Shown in pieces: positions 32,170-42,695 of a DNA stretch of 64,000 nucleotides; the stretch's first letter is position 1, and each line of letters begins with the position of its first letter. Position numbers and translations under genes: made by a program. The stretch is taken from NCBI GenBank assembly GCA_977006965.1, contig OZ345358.1, positions 744,001-808,000 on the forward strand, written 5' to 3'. The notes beneath the pieces are model-generated. The model was given only the letters and a program-made list of their open reading frames with translations. It was not told where the DNA came from and did no database searches. This stretch comes from Phymatolithon calcareum. Its lineage: Eukaryota; Rhodophyta; Florideophyceae; Hapalidiales.

Positions 32170-33930
32170 ATGGGCTCCGACAGTGACGTCGATTCCTCGT
32201 ACAACGACGGTGTCGAAGAGCGTGTCCAAGCCGCCTACGAGAGGCGCGTTGAGGCCGCCAAGCTTGCCCTTGATCGCGGTTTCGAGCCCTCCATTCCGAA
32301 CGGCGAAGAAAAGCTCTACTCAAACCTCATCGGCTCTTTCACCAAGGGTCTCCGCCATCTCGACTCGGGCGAGATTGCCGATCCGGAACACTTTGCGGCT
32401 TTTGTTTACGCTTGCAACTCCGGCGACCCTGGTACGATCAAGGATCTCCCGCTTGGCCCTGAACGCGACGAGGACGGCAATCCGATCTGGCGTTCGCGCC
32501 GTGCGGAGGGAGCTACTGTGCGTGGCTGGGAGTCCATGGGCGCCGGTCTCGGGTTCACGCTCCAGGGCCCCGACCCTCAATCGGTCGCCATGCCGCCCGC
32601 ACCCACACTTAACTCTCCCGAGCTAATTGCCGAGATGGCCGAGTGCTACCTCATGGCGCTAGCGCGCGACATTCCATTCTCCACATGGCACAGTCCCGAT
32701 AACGGGGAATTCTTCGGCTTCGCTCTTGATTGTCTCAACAGGCTGGAATGGTTCACCACCCCCCGCGATTCCAATGAGCCGGAGCCGCAGTTCCGTCGCC
32801 ACCGCGGCGAGGTTACCATGGACAACATCTTCCGCGGTATTCTCCCAGGCTCCCTCGTTGGACCATTTCTGTCGCAGTACATCATCTGTGGCAGCCCTCA
32901 GCTTGGTGGAAAAGATGGACCGAATGCCGATGACGCGAGCAACGGTGTCATTGCTTACGGATCGCTCTGCGTCGACCAGCGCGTGCGCATAGCCGAACCT
33001 GGCCGTGACTATCTCACGTGCATGGACGTCTTCCTCGACGCCCAGGACGGCGCGGACCTGCGCGCCGCAGAGACCTATGTAGCAGGAAAGCGACTTATCA
33101 AGACCATGCGGGATCTTGGAACATGGGTTCATTATGATGCGCTGTACCAAGCATACCTCAACGCATGCCTCATCATGCTAGCAGAAAAAGTGCCCTTCGA
33201 CCCGGATCTTCCGTTTGTGGGGCCTGACAGCGACGACAAGCAAAGCGGTTTTGCAACATTCGGTCCGGCGCAAATTCTCAGCCTCGTCACTGAGGTCGCC
33301 ACGCGCGCTCTCAAGGCGGTACGCTTCCAGAAGTTCAACGTCCATCGGCGCACCCGCCCGGAGGCTGTTGGTGGTCTCATCAATGTTAACAAGAATGCCG
33401 CGATGAGCGGTGACAGTGTGTTCCCTGAGATCGATAACCTCGTCTCCGAACTGGAACCGATCCTAGAGCGGGTGCAGGAGCACAACTATACGATGAACGA
33501 GGCCGATGGAATATCTGAACCAGAACCGTCATTCCTTCTTCCGATGGCGTATTGTGAGGGAAGCCCGATGCATCCGGCGTATGGCTCGGGTCATGCCACG
33601 GTAGCTGGAGCATGTGTGACTATTCTCAAGGCGTTCTTCGACTCTGACCATGAGATTGTGAACGTGTTTGAAGTGGAACCAGAAAGTGATTTTCTTGTCA
33701 AATCTAGTTACGAAGGAACTCTCACAGTTGGAGGAGAACTTAATAAGTTGGCGGAGAATATCGCTGTTGGGCGCAACATGGCCGGTGTACATTACTTCAC
33801 GGACGCGTGGGAGTCCATGCTTCTTGGGGAGAAGATTGCGATTGGCATCTTGGAAGAGCAGAAGCTGATGTTTGTCGAAGACTTCAAATTCAACTTGACC
33901 AAGTTTGATGATGAACGCATACAAATCTAA
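32170..33930 (+). CDS. Vanadium-dependent bromoperoxidase
   Basis: A 586-residue intact enzyme, close to the length of Corallina bromoperoxidases. It oxidises halide with hydrogen peroxide at a vanadate cofactor to halogenate organic compounds. The vanadate site is complete. Lys388 and Arg396 lie in KFNVHRRTRPEA, His468 in SPMHPAYG, and Ser473-Gly474-His475 in GSGHATVAGAC. Arg535 lies in GRNMAGVHY, and His541 is the axial vanadate ligand. These spacings equal the Corallina numbering with a constant offset of ten. The residue before Lys388 is Gln, not the Arg reported in Corallina. There is no intron and no clear signal peptide. The start context AACATGG is good and a TATA box lies upstream. 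Gene-sized GC-rich coding DNA contrasts with the AT-rich surroundings. Whether bromide or iodide is preferred cannot be read from the sequence. Confidence 0.95.
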   Translation: MGSDSDVDSSYNDGVEERVQAAYERRVEAAKLALDRGFEPSIPNGEEKLYSNLIGSFTKGLRHLDSGEIADPEHFAAFVYACNSGDPGTIKDLPLGPERDEDGNPIWRSRRAEGATVRGWESMGAGLGFTLQGPDPQSVAMPPAPTLNSPELIAEMAECYLMALARDIPFSTWHSPDNGEFFGFALDCLNRLEWFTTPRDSNEPEPQFRRHRGEVTMDNIFRGILPGSLVGPFLSQYIICGSPQLGGKDGPNADDASNGVIAYGSLCVDQRVRIAEPGRDYLTCMDVFLDAQDGADLRAAETYVAGKRLIKTMRDLGTWVHYDALYQAYLNACLIMLAEKVPFDPDLPFVGPDSDDKQSGFATFGPAQILSLVTEVATRALKAVRFQKFNVHRRTRPEAVGGLINVNKNAAMSGDSVFPEIDNLVSELEPILERVQEHNYTMNEADGISEPEPSFLLPMAYCEGSPMHPAYGSGHATVAGACVTILKAFFDSDHEIVNVFEVEPESDFLVKSSYEGTLTVGGELNKLAENIAVGRNMAGVHYFTDAWESMLLGEKIAIGILEEQKLMFVEDFKFNLTKFDDERIQI

Positions 33931-34428
33931 AGGAAGTTCAGGCGAATCGCCATTAGCTGAAATGTGCACCGAGCTTTTTGGCTGCTGTGGAAGGGATGGA
34001 AATCTATCGAGGGAAAATATGTTAATAATTCATCTGTTGTTCCTTATCATATGTGACAGGGATATGTGCACCGACTTCAAGAAAAGTGCACCGAATGGTA
34101 TCATAGCGTGACGTCAGGTGTCAGATATTCAATTCTGACAAGATGAACAAGTGTCAAAAAATTAAAGTTATTCATGCTTGATTGGCAGTATGAAGCTGTG
34201 TATATGAAAACCAAGCGATGTGTATACAGAGCGTTATACACACATACTTTACATACAGCATAAGACAAAACCAAAATATGAAATGGATATCATATGAAGA
34301 GTTGTGTTATTGGACAAAATCAAAAGAGTAGAAGTTAGAAAATATTGCTGAGAATTCCGAAAAAGACAATTTATTTGAAAAACCACTAGAAACTACTGAA
34401 ATGAAATCATATGAAACTATACGAGTGC
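33931..34428. other. Intergenic, AT-rich
   Basis: The 3' flank of the bromoperoxidase gene. I see no gene and no clear repeats. Confidence 0.5.
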
Positions 34429-35115
34429 TTAAGCTGTAGAAGAGGCTCCAGAATCGCCCGGAGGATTCTCACGAAGGCGCTTCTTCGTCCTTCTATCCAT
34501 CTTTCGCTTCCTCTTCTCGCTCTTCTTCTTGTAGCGGTAGGTTTCAAGGGCTGAAACGGTTGATGTGTTCTTGCGTTCCTCAGCGCATGCAAAGTTGTTC
34601 ACATAACCTTCACGATTGCGCAAGTCGCCGGTAGAAACCAACCTTGAGCACAGCGGACACGTGTTGGCTCTCTAACGGCGCAAGCAACGCGTATTTCGGA
34701 TCTGGCTGCAAAACGTTACTGTAGCGAGCACTGGTGTTGAGGACACGATACCCGCGAGATCATGGGCGCATATGATGAATTCCCTCGGATAGGAGATGCA
34801 GGGCACGGTGGCGGGAGCGATTGGAGCGGCCGGCGTGACAGGTCCAGCGGGAGCGGCGGAAGAAGTGGAAGTAGGCGGTCCGATTGCGGAAGAGAAAGCA
34901 GGAGCCGGCTTAACAGAGGGCACAGGGAGACGTGGAGGAAGCGACGGCGAGGGTGCCGTGCTGAGACGTGATGAGCGGCGGAGCGTGCGCGGGGGCGGAT
35001 TGCCGTGGCTGTTCCACGGGGTACAGACCGGACCAGGAGTGTACTCTGATTCGCCAGCGGTATCGCCGAGATCATAATCGAGTTCAATGTCGGTGTTGCG
35101 TCGAGTGATATGCAC
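34429..35115 (-). CDS. Possible 3' exons of a RING-type gene (frame broken by one stop)
   Basis: A single minus frame runs from a plausible acceptor (CATTTGCAG at about 35115-35125) to a TAA at 34429, interrupted only by a TAG at 34672-34674. The first part is acidic, then Pro/Ala/Ser-rich with PPRTLRRSSRLS. After the TAG comes RANTCPLCSRLVSTG and a highly basic tail (KKKSEKRKRKMDRR). TCPLC fits the last CxxC pair of a RING finger, and the missing first half could be the small frame at 35150-35275. The TAG may lie in an intron of length divisible by three, or the gene may be dead. Confidence 0.4.
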
Positions 35116-35149
35116 TGCAAATGGGATGCAAATATTCGACTGGCCGCGA

Positions 35150-35275
35150 TCACCGTTTCCCAGAGTGCATGAGGTGGCCGCACTGTGGAATTGCGTCCAC
35201 GTCTCCAGGAATGTAGGCCAATGAGCAGAACTGGCAAGCAGACGGGTCTCGCCGAGGTTGAGAGAGGCGCGGCAT
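35150..35275 (-). CDS. Possible first exon with half a RING-like finger
   Basis: An ATG at 35275 opens a 41-codon frame reading DPSACQFCSLAYIPGDVD and then PQCGHLMHSGK. The CxxC-x13-CxHxxH order matches the first six positions of a RING-H2 finger, except that the next Cys is absent. A GTGATC donor follows at once, but joining it to the downstream acceptor at about 35115 gives a premature stop, so the simple splice fails. A TATA-like CTATATCA lies about 60 bp upstream on the minus strand. The function would be ubiquitin ligation if the gene is real. Confidence 0.4.
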   Translation of the reverse strand: MPRLSQPRRDPSACQFCSLAYIPGDVDAIPQCGHLMHSGKR

Positions 35276-35465
35276 GGTTGGGACCGTGTGTGGATGGGAA
35301 GTTGACTTGTGGGAATTGGTGAAAACTGCGTGATATAGTGGATTGTAGACGTATAGTGTTTTGATATGGTTTACATGGCCTCTCTATGAAAGGGAATAGA
35401 AAGGGTTCGCGAGGAGTCAGTGCTCTGAACGGTGTAAGGTGCGGAAGGCACCGTGAGAGGAAACG

Positions 35466-35835
35466 CAGTGGTTGACCGTTGTGTTTGAGTTTCATAAATG
35501 AGGTTTGATGGCATATATAACTCTGTTTGTAAGTTTTGATGGCGTGTATAACGCTGTGTTTAAGGTCTGTATCGGAAGCGTGGCAGAAGGGACTGTACAC
35601 CGTGCCACGTAGTCTCAGTTAGTCTGAGATGCAAGAAATGGTCCTAAAAAACTCCACAGGAACCTCCCTGGCGGGACCCCAGACCCCCAGCATTTTCAGC
35701 ACACGGCGGAAACGTCTCTTCTGTCACGCTTTTGATACAGACCTTATACACAGCGTTATACACGCCATCAAACCTTACGGACACCGTTATACATGCTATC
35801 AAACTTCTATTATGAAACACAAACACAACGGTTGT
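35466..35835. repeat. Imperfect inverted repeat, arms about 120 bp
   Basis: The left arm (about 35466-35590) pairs with the right arm (about 35712-35835) at roughly 80% identity. The shared core is GGCGTGTATAACGCTGTGT. The loop is about 120 bp. It could be a fold-back MITE or a hairpin transcript. No target-site duplication was found. Confidence 0.65.
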
Positions 35836-35940
35836 TACACTTCATAACACTTGAATTATGAAACATAATTCTAACGGTCACTACAGTTCAGCACATTTGA
35901 ACTATGAAACACACTCCTAACGGTCGTTGCACTTCATCAG
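35812..35940 (+). repeat. 46-bp tandem repeat, about 2.8 copies
   Basis: Units begin ATGAAACA and contain AACGGT and a CA(C/T)TTGAA box, with about 70-80% identity between copies. The first unit overlaps the end of the inverted repeat's right arm. Confidence 0.7.
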
Positions 35941-36142
35941 GTTCGCAAATTGTTAAACTCGTATTTAACCACACATGCCGCATTTGAAATCTGCGATCCG
36001 ATAGCGCCATGCTTGAATGGTTACATGTTTCAATTAAAGAAACATTTTGATTATTGGCCCGATTTTTGTAGAGCGATCAGATTGTCTATCACTCTAAAGC
36101 CCAACTTATCACTCCCATTCCCACATGAACATCTACACCTTG

Positions 36143-36316
36143 GAAATGTCCAAAGACGGGGGTTTCTACTTCCCCGCACTCTCTGAAGTCGGGGGGCTGT
36201 ACTTCTCCGAAGTGTCCGAAGTCGGGTCGTTCTACTTCCCCGAAATGTCTGAAGTCGGGGTGTTCTACTTCCCCGCAATGTCCGAAGTCGGGAGGTTCTA
36301 CGTCCCTGCAATGCCC
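36143..36316 (+). repeat. 33-bp minisatellite, about five copies
   Basis: The unit is like GAAGTCGGGNNGTTCTACTTCCCCGNAATGTCC. Because 33 is a multiple of three, all copies stay open in several frames on both strands. A plus frame (36125-36451) repeats SEVGxFYFPxM; minus frames also stay open. I see no start context or domain that makes any of them a convincing gene. Confidence 0.8.
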
Positions 36317-36731
36317 TATTTTTCTCCCCTTATTTATTTTTCTCGTTTCTCTGCTGTTGCACAAAAAATATTTCCCTCCCTTTTCGTTTCCCCAATGTCT
36401 TACATCATCTCCGTTAATTACATACGTTCTGTCTGCCGAACAGTTTCCTAAGCCGTAACGGATCTTCTCTTCGTTCCTAGGGCAGACTGCAGCTCGGTGA
36501 AAAATCCTGCAGTTCGCAGAGGTGTAACATGACCCAGGTGTTAGTGTGGAATCGATGAATTGAGCATAAGAAACGTCTAAGAACAGTTATATGGTTATTT
36601 TTGGCTACATCTTGAGGAATACTTGATTCACTACAACAATTTTTCCTTTTAAGTACTCAAGTCTTTATGTCTGTGATAAGGTTTAGAGGCCCTTGCACTC
36701 TTTCGATTGTAACGTGCTCCAATGCAACGTC

Positions 36732-37121
36732 ATGGCTTCCTTTGGCGCAAGAGGTGGAATCTTCGTCAAGCCTCAATTCGAACTCATTTACCTACGGCGG
36801 TCGATTTCGTATTGGCTTGTTCGGTGCGTAAAAACGGCACATGAACCAGTAGTACTCGCCACTGACTGGGACTCTACCGTCCCTGACCTATCCTCTTCAC
36901 GTGGTGACCAAAAGCATTCCGGTAACTGTACTTGTGTCTACAGCCCAATAATCGAGGGCGCAAAAGATCCTGTGCTTCAATCATACACCATGATCACCGA
37001 TTGCTCAACGGACATTTGCTTTAATTGTACACCCCCCTCATCGAATGCCCAAAGAGCTCTTTGCGTCAAATCTGCACCCCTATCATTCATTCCTCAACAA
37101 TTGCAATGCGCACTACGGTAA
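36732..37121 (+). CDS. Hypothetical cysteine-containing protein
   Basis: An ATG at 36732 opens a 129-codon frame. The second half has seven cysteines (such as NCTCVY and DICFNC), which would fit a small disulfide-bonded domain. There is no convincing signal peptide and no recognisable family. It lies 3' to the repeat cluster, with no promoter that I can identify. It may be a chance frame. Confidence 0.25.
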   Translation: MASFGARGGIFVKPQFELIYLRRSISYWLVRCVKTAHEPVVLATDWDSTVPDLSSSRGDQKHSGNCTCVYSPIIEGAKDPVLQSYTMITDCSTDICFNCTPPSSNAQRALCVKSAPLSFIPQQLQCALR

Positions 37122-38112
37122 TATACGCCCCGCTCACCGCTTTGATTTCGTTCTTATGATACAATCAGTCACTTATTTTTGACTGCTGCAGCACCGTGCT
37201 CTTGTCGATTAACGCAATAGACATTATATATCACACAGCGCACTGCACTTCCCCGAAGGGACTCAAGACAGAGAGCTCTGCTTTCTCCGCGAGAAGTTGG
37301 CTGGTTCTACTTCCCTGCAAAAAGGCGGGGGGGGGGGCTCTACATCCTCGCAAACCACTTCTCTCCCCTCGTCTAATCACACACAGCTTCTCTCCCCTGA
37401 TCGAATTCAAAACCGATGTTCTTCCCTCCTTAATATCACAGAAACAGTTCTCCCTTCAGTAAGAGCATTGCTTTTCCTCTTCCTTGTCACAACCCTTCAG
37501 CTAGGATAAGAGGGGGTGTAGAAGCATTGAACAAGTCAAGAATTGATTATATAATTTGTCTTAGATTTCGTATGCACACGATTAATATGAGAAGCCAAAT
37601 GGGATTTGTCACGGTAGCTACTATGACAAATATCACGGACATATTTTCTGTTCGTGTCTCCCTGCATAAAAAAAGAGTAGGTAAACCGACAATATGTACT
37701 TCAAAATGTGTCAAAGTGCTTTCAACTACCCTGTGTACACCAGAAATATGGCGATTCATACTAATTGGCTGGCCATTCTCATTCCGCAGAGCATACAAAG
37801 GAATGTCTTCAGTTTAAGAACAAGGAAACAATAGTCAGATATTTCGACCGAGAATCTTTCTGGAAGATATAATTTTTGAATTCTTACATGTCTGGCAGTA
37901 TTAAACCTCCTAGAGTACAGAATCGGACAAAAGGGTAAAGAACACGAGATCTCGGAGATTGTTCTATAATATTCTTAATTGAACAAGAGGATATCTTTCG
38001 CGAACGCCGTGCCGGGGTGTTAAGGATGTACTCCAAGCTCATTTTTTCGAAGGAGAACTATGCATGACCGGCCAGGCACAGAACGATGCGTGAAAGACAT
38101 ATGGCTCTAAGT
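37122..38112. other. Intergenic; no gene seen
   Basis: It contains a run of ten G (37328-37337) and a segment at 37230-37340 with the CTACTTCCC(C/T)GCAA motif of the nearby minisatellite. Nothing codes convincingly. Confidence 0.4.
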
Positions 38113-38524
38113 TGTTGGAAGTGTGTTGCTTGGAGCTCTAGTCGCAACGCACTTCAACATCAAGTCTGATCTCGGTATACGTGTCAAGTCGAAAGATGTC
38201 ATAGTATGATAGTATGTTTACAAGTATTTATGTTGTTGTCAATGGTTACTTGAAACCGTTATGATTGAGGAAGTGCAGATGCATCAGTAATAGCAGTTCA
38301 CGTTATGCATCCAGTGTATTACTAGTCAGCACTGGTTATTTGACGTCAGCATGCATCCAGTATTTGTTCCACGGGCACTAGGCTGGTATATAACTTCCAT
38401 CTCAGGTGCCGAGCATCGGAATAAACTAAGGAACTCATCGTCACCCAAGTCATCTCATTCTCAATCATTCAACCTCAACAAAACCTTTTCTTCAACCTCA
38501 TCACATCCCTAACCTCCAACTACA
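38113..38524 (+). repeat. 5' LTR with TATA box and CRE palindrome
   Basis: 412 bp, TGTTGG...ACA. It holds TATATAA at 38397-38403, a perfect TGACGTCA bZIP-type palindrome at 38341-38348, and two direct copies of an ATGCATCCAGT box around it. These would form the U3 promoter. Confidence 0.75.
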
Positions 38525-38537
38525 GGTTATGGGCCCA
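38525..38537 (+). promoter_or_regulatory. Primer-binding site matching initiator tRNA-Met anticodon arm
   Basis: GGTTATGGGCCCA, directly after the 5' LTR, is the exact complement of the anticodon stem-loop of eukaryotic initiator tRNA-Met (TGGGCCCATAACC). It does not match the tRNA 3' end. Drosophila copia is known to use such a half-tRNA primer. Confidence 0.8.
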
Positions 38538-38934
38538 GTCAACCCATCTAAAACATCGCGTATCTTCATCATCATCATCATCTCCGGGGCTCATCCTTTG
38601 CCTTCGGTCTTTGTCTTCTTCATCAACTTGATTTGTGTTACAGCTTTCATGCTCTAGGCGTACACCCCTCTCGGCACACATATTTTCGTCTCCCTGCTCA
38701 ATTACCAGCATTGTTGTGCGCACCCCCTTGTTGGTTTTTGGTGGGGCCCGCTCCTACATGTCGCTTATCACACTTCGTCACACCAACCGATCGGATTCTT
38801 TCAAGGTCCGGGTCGCATCGACTCGAAGCGAATTTCTTATACGGGATAGAGTGCCTTGACAGTTGACCTTGTGTTGACTCGCAGTAGACTCCCCAAACGG
38901 ATATTCGACAAGATTTCAAGACCTCCAAAATCCA

Positions 38935-41900
38935 ATATGGATAATTCGAAGTGAACACTGAAGGTCGAAAAATTAAATGAGACAAATTTCCACGCTTAGA
39001 AGCAGAAAAATTCAGCTTGTACTATCCTTCCGCGAACTCGATGAGTACGTCGACGACGATCTACCGGCACGAGAATTAGAAGATTATAAGCTCTGGCGTC
39101 GAAATGACAACAAAGGAAAAGCAATTATCGGAATTTCTCTCTCCGACGAACAGCTCGAACATGTACGAGATGTGGAAACGGCCAGAGAAATGTGACAGTC
39201 AATTCTTAACATCTTCGAACGTCATAATCTTCTCAACAAACTGGCCGCTCGTCACAAGCTCTAAACTTCAACTATATTAGAAGACGAGAAAATATTGCCC
39301 TACACCAACCGAATTCGTCAGCTAGCATCCACCCTCGAATCAATGGGTGTCAATATTGACGATATGGAAATGGCAATGGCTGTGCTGAGCGATCTTCCGG
39401 AAGGCTATGACAGCCTGATTAGTGCCCTTGATGCTCTCGGGAACAAAGACGAGTCGTTTTTCTCTTGAGTTTGCAATGAGCAGAATTTTGCAAGAAGAAC
39501 AACGCATGCCAATGCGCGTAGAAGCATCAAACTTCAAAGCCGAAACTGCTGCATTATTCACTGCCAGACTAGATACTGAAAGAATTCGTGATTACTGCGA
39601 CCATTGTCATCAACCCGGACATCACGTAATGAACTGTTGGAAGAACTTTCCGCACCTCGCTCCAAAAGTATACAGACGTCGAAATGGAAAACCGGCTAAC
39701 CCAGCTGCATTTGTTACTGATGAATCGGAGCCCCTTCGCGTGATGTCTGACTCCGATTTTGTATATCTGATGGCCAAGGTGCGCAGTTCCGACATCCTGA
39801 AAAATCTACGTCTTGGATCATCGACTCTGGTAGCACATTGCCCATAACCTTCGACCGTTTCATCTTCTGCTCGTGAACTGAAATGTCTTCAACTGTCGAA
39901 ATTGGAACTAAAGCAAAAGCCACAATCGCTGGAAAAGGAGATGCTATCATTACGCTCAATGTTCGTGGCAAGATGTCGAAGTGCAAGCTGAGAGATGTGA
40001 TACACATACTTGACTTTGGATACTCTCTACTTTTAGTGTCGAAACTGGATGAGTATGGGTGCGGAATTACGTTCAAAAACAGCCGATGCTTCATTAAGGC
40101 GCATGATATTCCAAGTGTACCACGGTATTCACCATGAGAAAGAAGTCGGAGAGTTTTGAGTGTTTTCGAAAGCTCCACAAGTACGCTGTAACGCGCACAG
40201 GAAGGAAGCTTATCAATTTGAATATTCTGGACTTCTCACCCACGCCAAAGCTCAAAGCCATAAGGTTCGACAACGGAGGCGAGTACCTGTCCAACGAGTT
40301 TAAAGCATACCTTTCCGATCACGGCATTCATCACCAGCTAACTGTCGCATATACCCCACAGCAAAATGGGGTGGCTGAGCGCATGAACCGTAGACTTCTT
40401 GACTTGGCGCGCTCGATGCTTTATCACAGAGGCATCGAGAAGATGTTCTGGGTTGAAGCTCTTGCAACTGATGTGTATCTTCGCAATCGTGTGACGTCAA
40501 GAGGACTTCCTTCAAACACGACCCCCCATCACATATGGATGGGTGACGCTCCTGACTTGGGCCACTTGCGCATATTTGGCACCAAGTGTTCGTACGTGAT
40601 TACTAAAACGAAGGTTAAGAAACCTGACCCTAGTACTCGAGATGCCATTATGCTGGGTATTCAACTTCGTCAAAAGGATATGAGCTGTGTGATCCAGAGT
40701 TGCGCAAAGTACTTTGTCGTGGGACGTGACGTTCGACGAATCGGATAGCGTATTGAGTCAAACAGAAACGGATATGTCCGTTCAGACTCCAGATATCGAT
40801 GCAGTTAAAATCTCTGAGGATACTGTAAATTTCGAAGATACTCTGGCAGAGGACAGCAAGAACATCGAAAAGGACAGTGATGAAGGTCAACATGCTGACA
40901 ACGTGGAGCAGAGAGTATCTCCACCGCCTTTAGACGAGACTTCTACAATTGTTTCTAAACCCATACTTCGTCAGTCAGCTCGGCTCTCAAAACCACCGAG
41001 TGACTCCTGGAATATCCCGTCTCATACGGCCATGCTTGCCATCGAGTCGGCAAACCTTGCATCTCAAACGGACATGTCCTCACGTCAAGTACCTCAGACT
41101 TTCAACGAAGCAACATCAAATAGACACATAGATTTCTGGTCTCCCGCTAATGAGAAAGAATACTCGTCACTTGTCCGAAACAATTCATGGACTCTCGTTC
41201 CTCGCAAGTCCGGTATAAACGTGCTTCCGTGCAAGTATGTAATTTAAAGTGAAGGATACAGGTCCCAAAGCTCGCATCGTCGCGAAAGGGTTCCGACAAG
41301 TTCATGGGGTGGACAACGGTGAAACGTATGCCCCAGTCGTGAAGTTCACCACGATCTGAATCCTACTCGCAACAGTTGCTGTTCATGATATGGAGCTCCA
41401 TCAAATGGATGTGGTGACCGCTTTCTTGCATGGCGAACTTGACGAAGACATCTTCATGGACGCTCCAACTGGCTTTCGAGATCTTAAGCGTCCTGACCTT
41501 GATTGCAAGATCTTAAAAGCATTATACGGCTTAAAGCAAGCTCCGCGACAATGTCATGTGAAGATTGACAAGTTATTAATCAACGAGCTTGGTTTCTCCT
41601 GCAGTCCCAATGATCCATGTCTGTATGTTCGGCACAAGTCAAACTCGATTATGATCATCGTTCTTTACGTGGACGACTTGTTGATTACCGGAAACGATAC
41701 TTCTGCCATTTAAGGATTAAGGGGGAGGTGAACAAGCGATTCGATATGAAGGACCTTGAAGAAGCAAGTCTGTGTCTTGGGCTTGAGATCCGCGGTAATC
41801 GATCACTCCGAACACTTCATCTCTCGCAGTCGTCATAGTCTCAGTCAGTGTTGGAACGCTTTGGCATGGAGAACGCGAAACCAGTAGCAGCCCCAATGGA

Positions 41901-42590
41901 GTCCAAGCACAAGAAAACCTCAGTGAATGAAATCGATATCACCGAGTCGTATCTGACGAAGTTCTATATCGCCGGGCCATTGAACGCCTCATGTGTTTGA
42001 TGGTCGGCACCCGTCCGGACATCTCAGACTCCGTCGGCAAGATATCTTCATTCTGCGAGAAGCCTCTGAAACGTCACTGGATGGATGTTAAGCGTGCTTT
42101 CCGATATATTGCAGGTACTCGAAGCTACGGTAGTCTCTTCGACTGCAAGAATAACTTAGTTTCAATCGGGTATACCGATTCGGATTGGTGAGGATGTTTT
42201 GAATCTCGGCGATCCACAAGCGGCTATGCCGGGGGAGCCATAAGTTAGAGTTCGAGGAAGTAGACAATTGTAGCATCGGCAACGTGCGAAGCGGAGTATA
42301 TAGCTTCATGTGCGGCCGGGAAGGAAGCTGTCTGGCTGTCTAGACTCATCGCGGATGTCCATGGTCTCGATAAGCCAATTCGCATGAATCTCTATACCGA
42401 CAGGCAGAATGCGATTGAAACCGGAAGGAATGCTGCTATCACTCAGCGAAACAAGCACATCGACATACACTATCACTTTCTGCGCGATGTTGTGTGTCCA
42501 TGGTTGCCGATGCATTGGCGAAACCGCTCGATCGCTTCAAGACTGCTAAGTTCGCAGAGGACATGGGAGTTTTCAAAGTAGATGCGTAAT
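38935..42590 (+). pseudogene. Broken copia gag-pol
   Basis: Gag is present at 38977-39580 and its CCHC knuckle (CDHCHQPGHHVMNC) at about 39597-39640. A protease DSGS block lies near 39825. The integrase core at 40250-40420 has RFDNGGEYLSNEF and QQNGVAERMNR. The HHCC finger and first Asp are lost, by an apparent deletion near 40090-40150. RT at 41390-41713 has QMDVVTAFLHG, ALYGLKQAPRQ and an intact YVDDLLI. RNase H continues at 41991-42580. At least six frame breaks separate these blocks. Confidence 0.85.
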
Positions 42591-42609
42591 GTCCCTCGAT
42601 CAAGGGGAG

Positions 42610-42695
42610 TGTTGGACGTGTGTTGCTTGGAGCTCTAGCAACGCACTTCAATATCAAGTCTGATCTCTGTATACGTGTCAAGTCGAAAGATGTCA
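42610..42695 (+). repeat. Truncated 3' LTR
   Basis: It is about 90% identical to the first part of the 5' LTR, preceded by CAAGGGGAG, and ends at a rearrangement junction. Confidence 0.8.

Larger units (their letters stand above)
38113..42695 (+). mobile_element. Decayed plant-type Ty1/copia retrotransposon
   Basis: The 5' LTR (38113-38524) begins TGTTGG. The 3' LTR (42610-42695) begins likewise but is cut after 86 bp. A canonical polypurine tract, CAAGGGGAG, immediately precedes it. The interior encodes gag, protease, integrase, RT and RNase H in copia order, with many stops and shifts. The integrase N-terminal part is deleted. The 3' end meets a LINE through about 13 bp of unrelated sequence (42696-42708), so the right flank was rearranged. 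It is unrelated in detail to the young copia element at 24.3-29.9 kb. Confidence 0.85.

Noticed and set aside
34716-35600. 294-codon minus frame rich in Arg, Pro and Ser
   Set aside because: It overlaps the better-supported RING-like frames, has biased low-complexity composition, and runs through the inverted repeat.
36125-36451. Repeat protein SEVGxFYFPxM encoded by the minisatellite
   Set aside because: Several frames on both strands remain open only because the unit is 33 bp. Nothing supports translation of one of them.
39300-39420. CRISPR-like or regular spacer arrays
   Set aside because: None was found anywhere. The tandem repeats at 18.2, 35.8 and 36.2 kb have no spacers, and the genome is eukaryotic.
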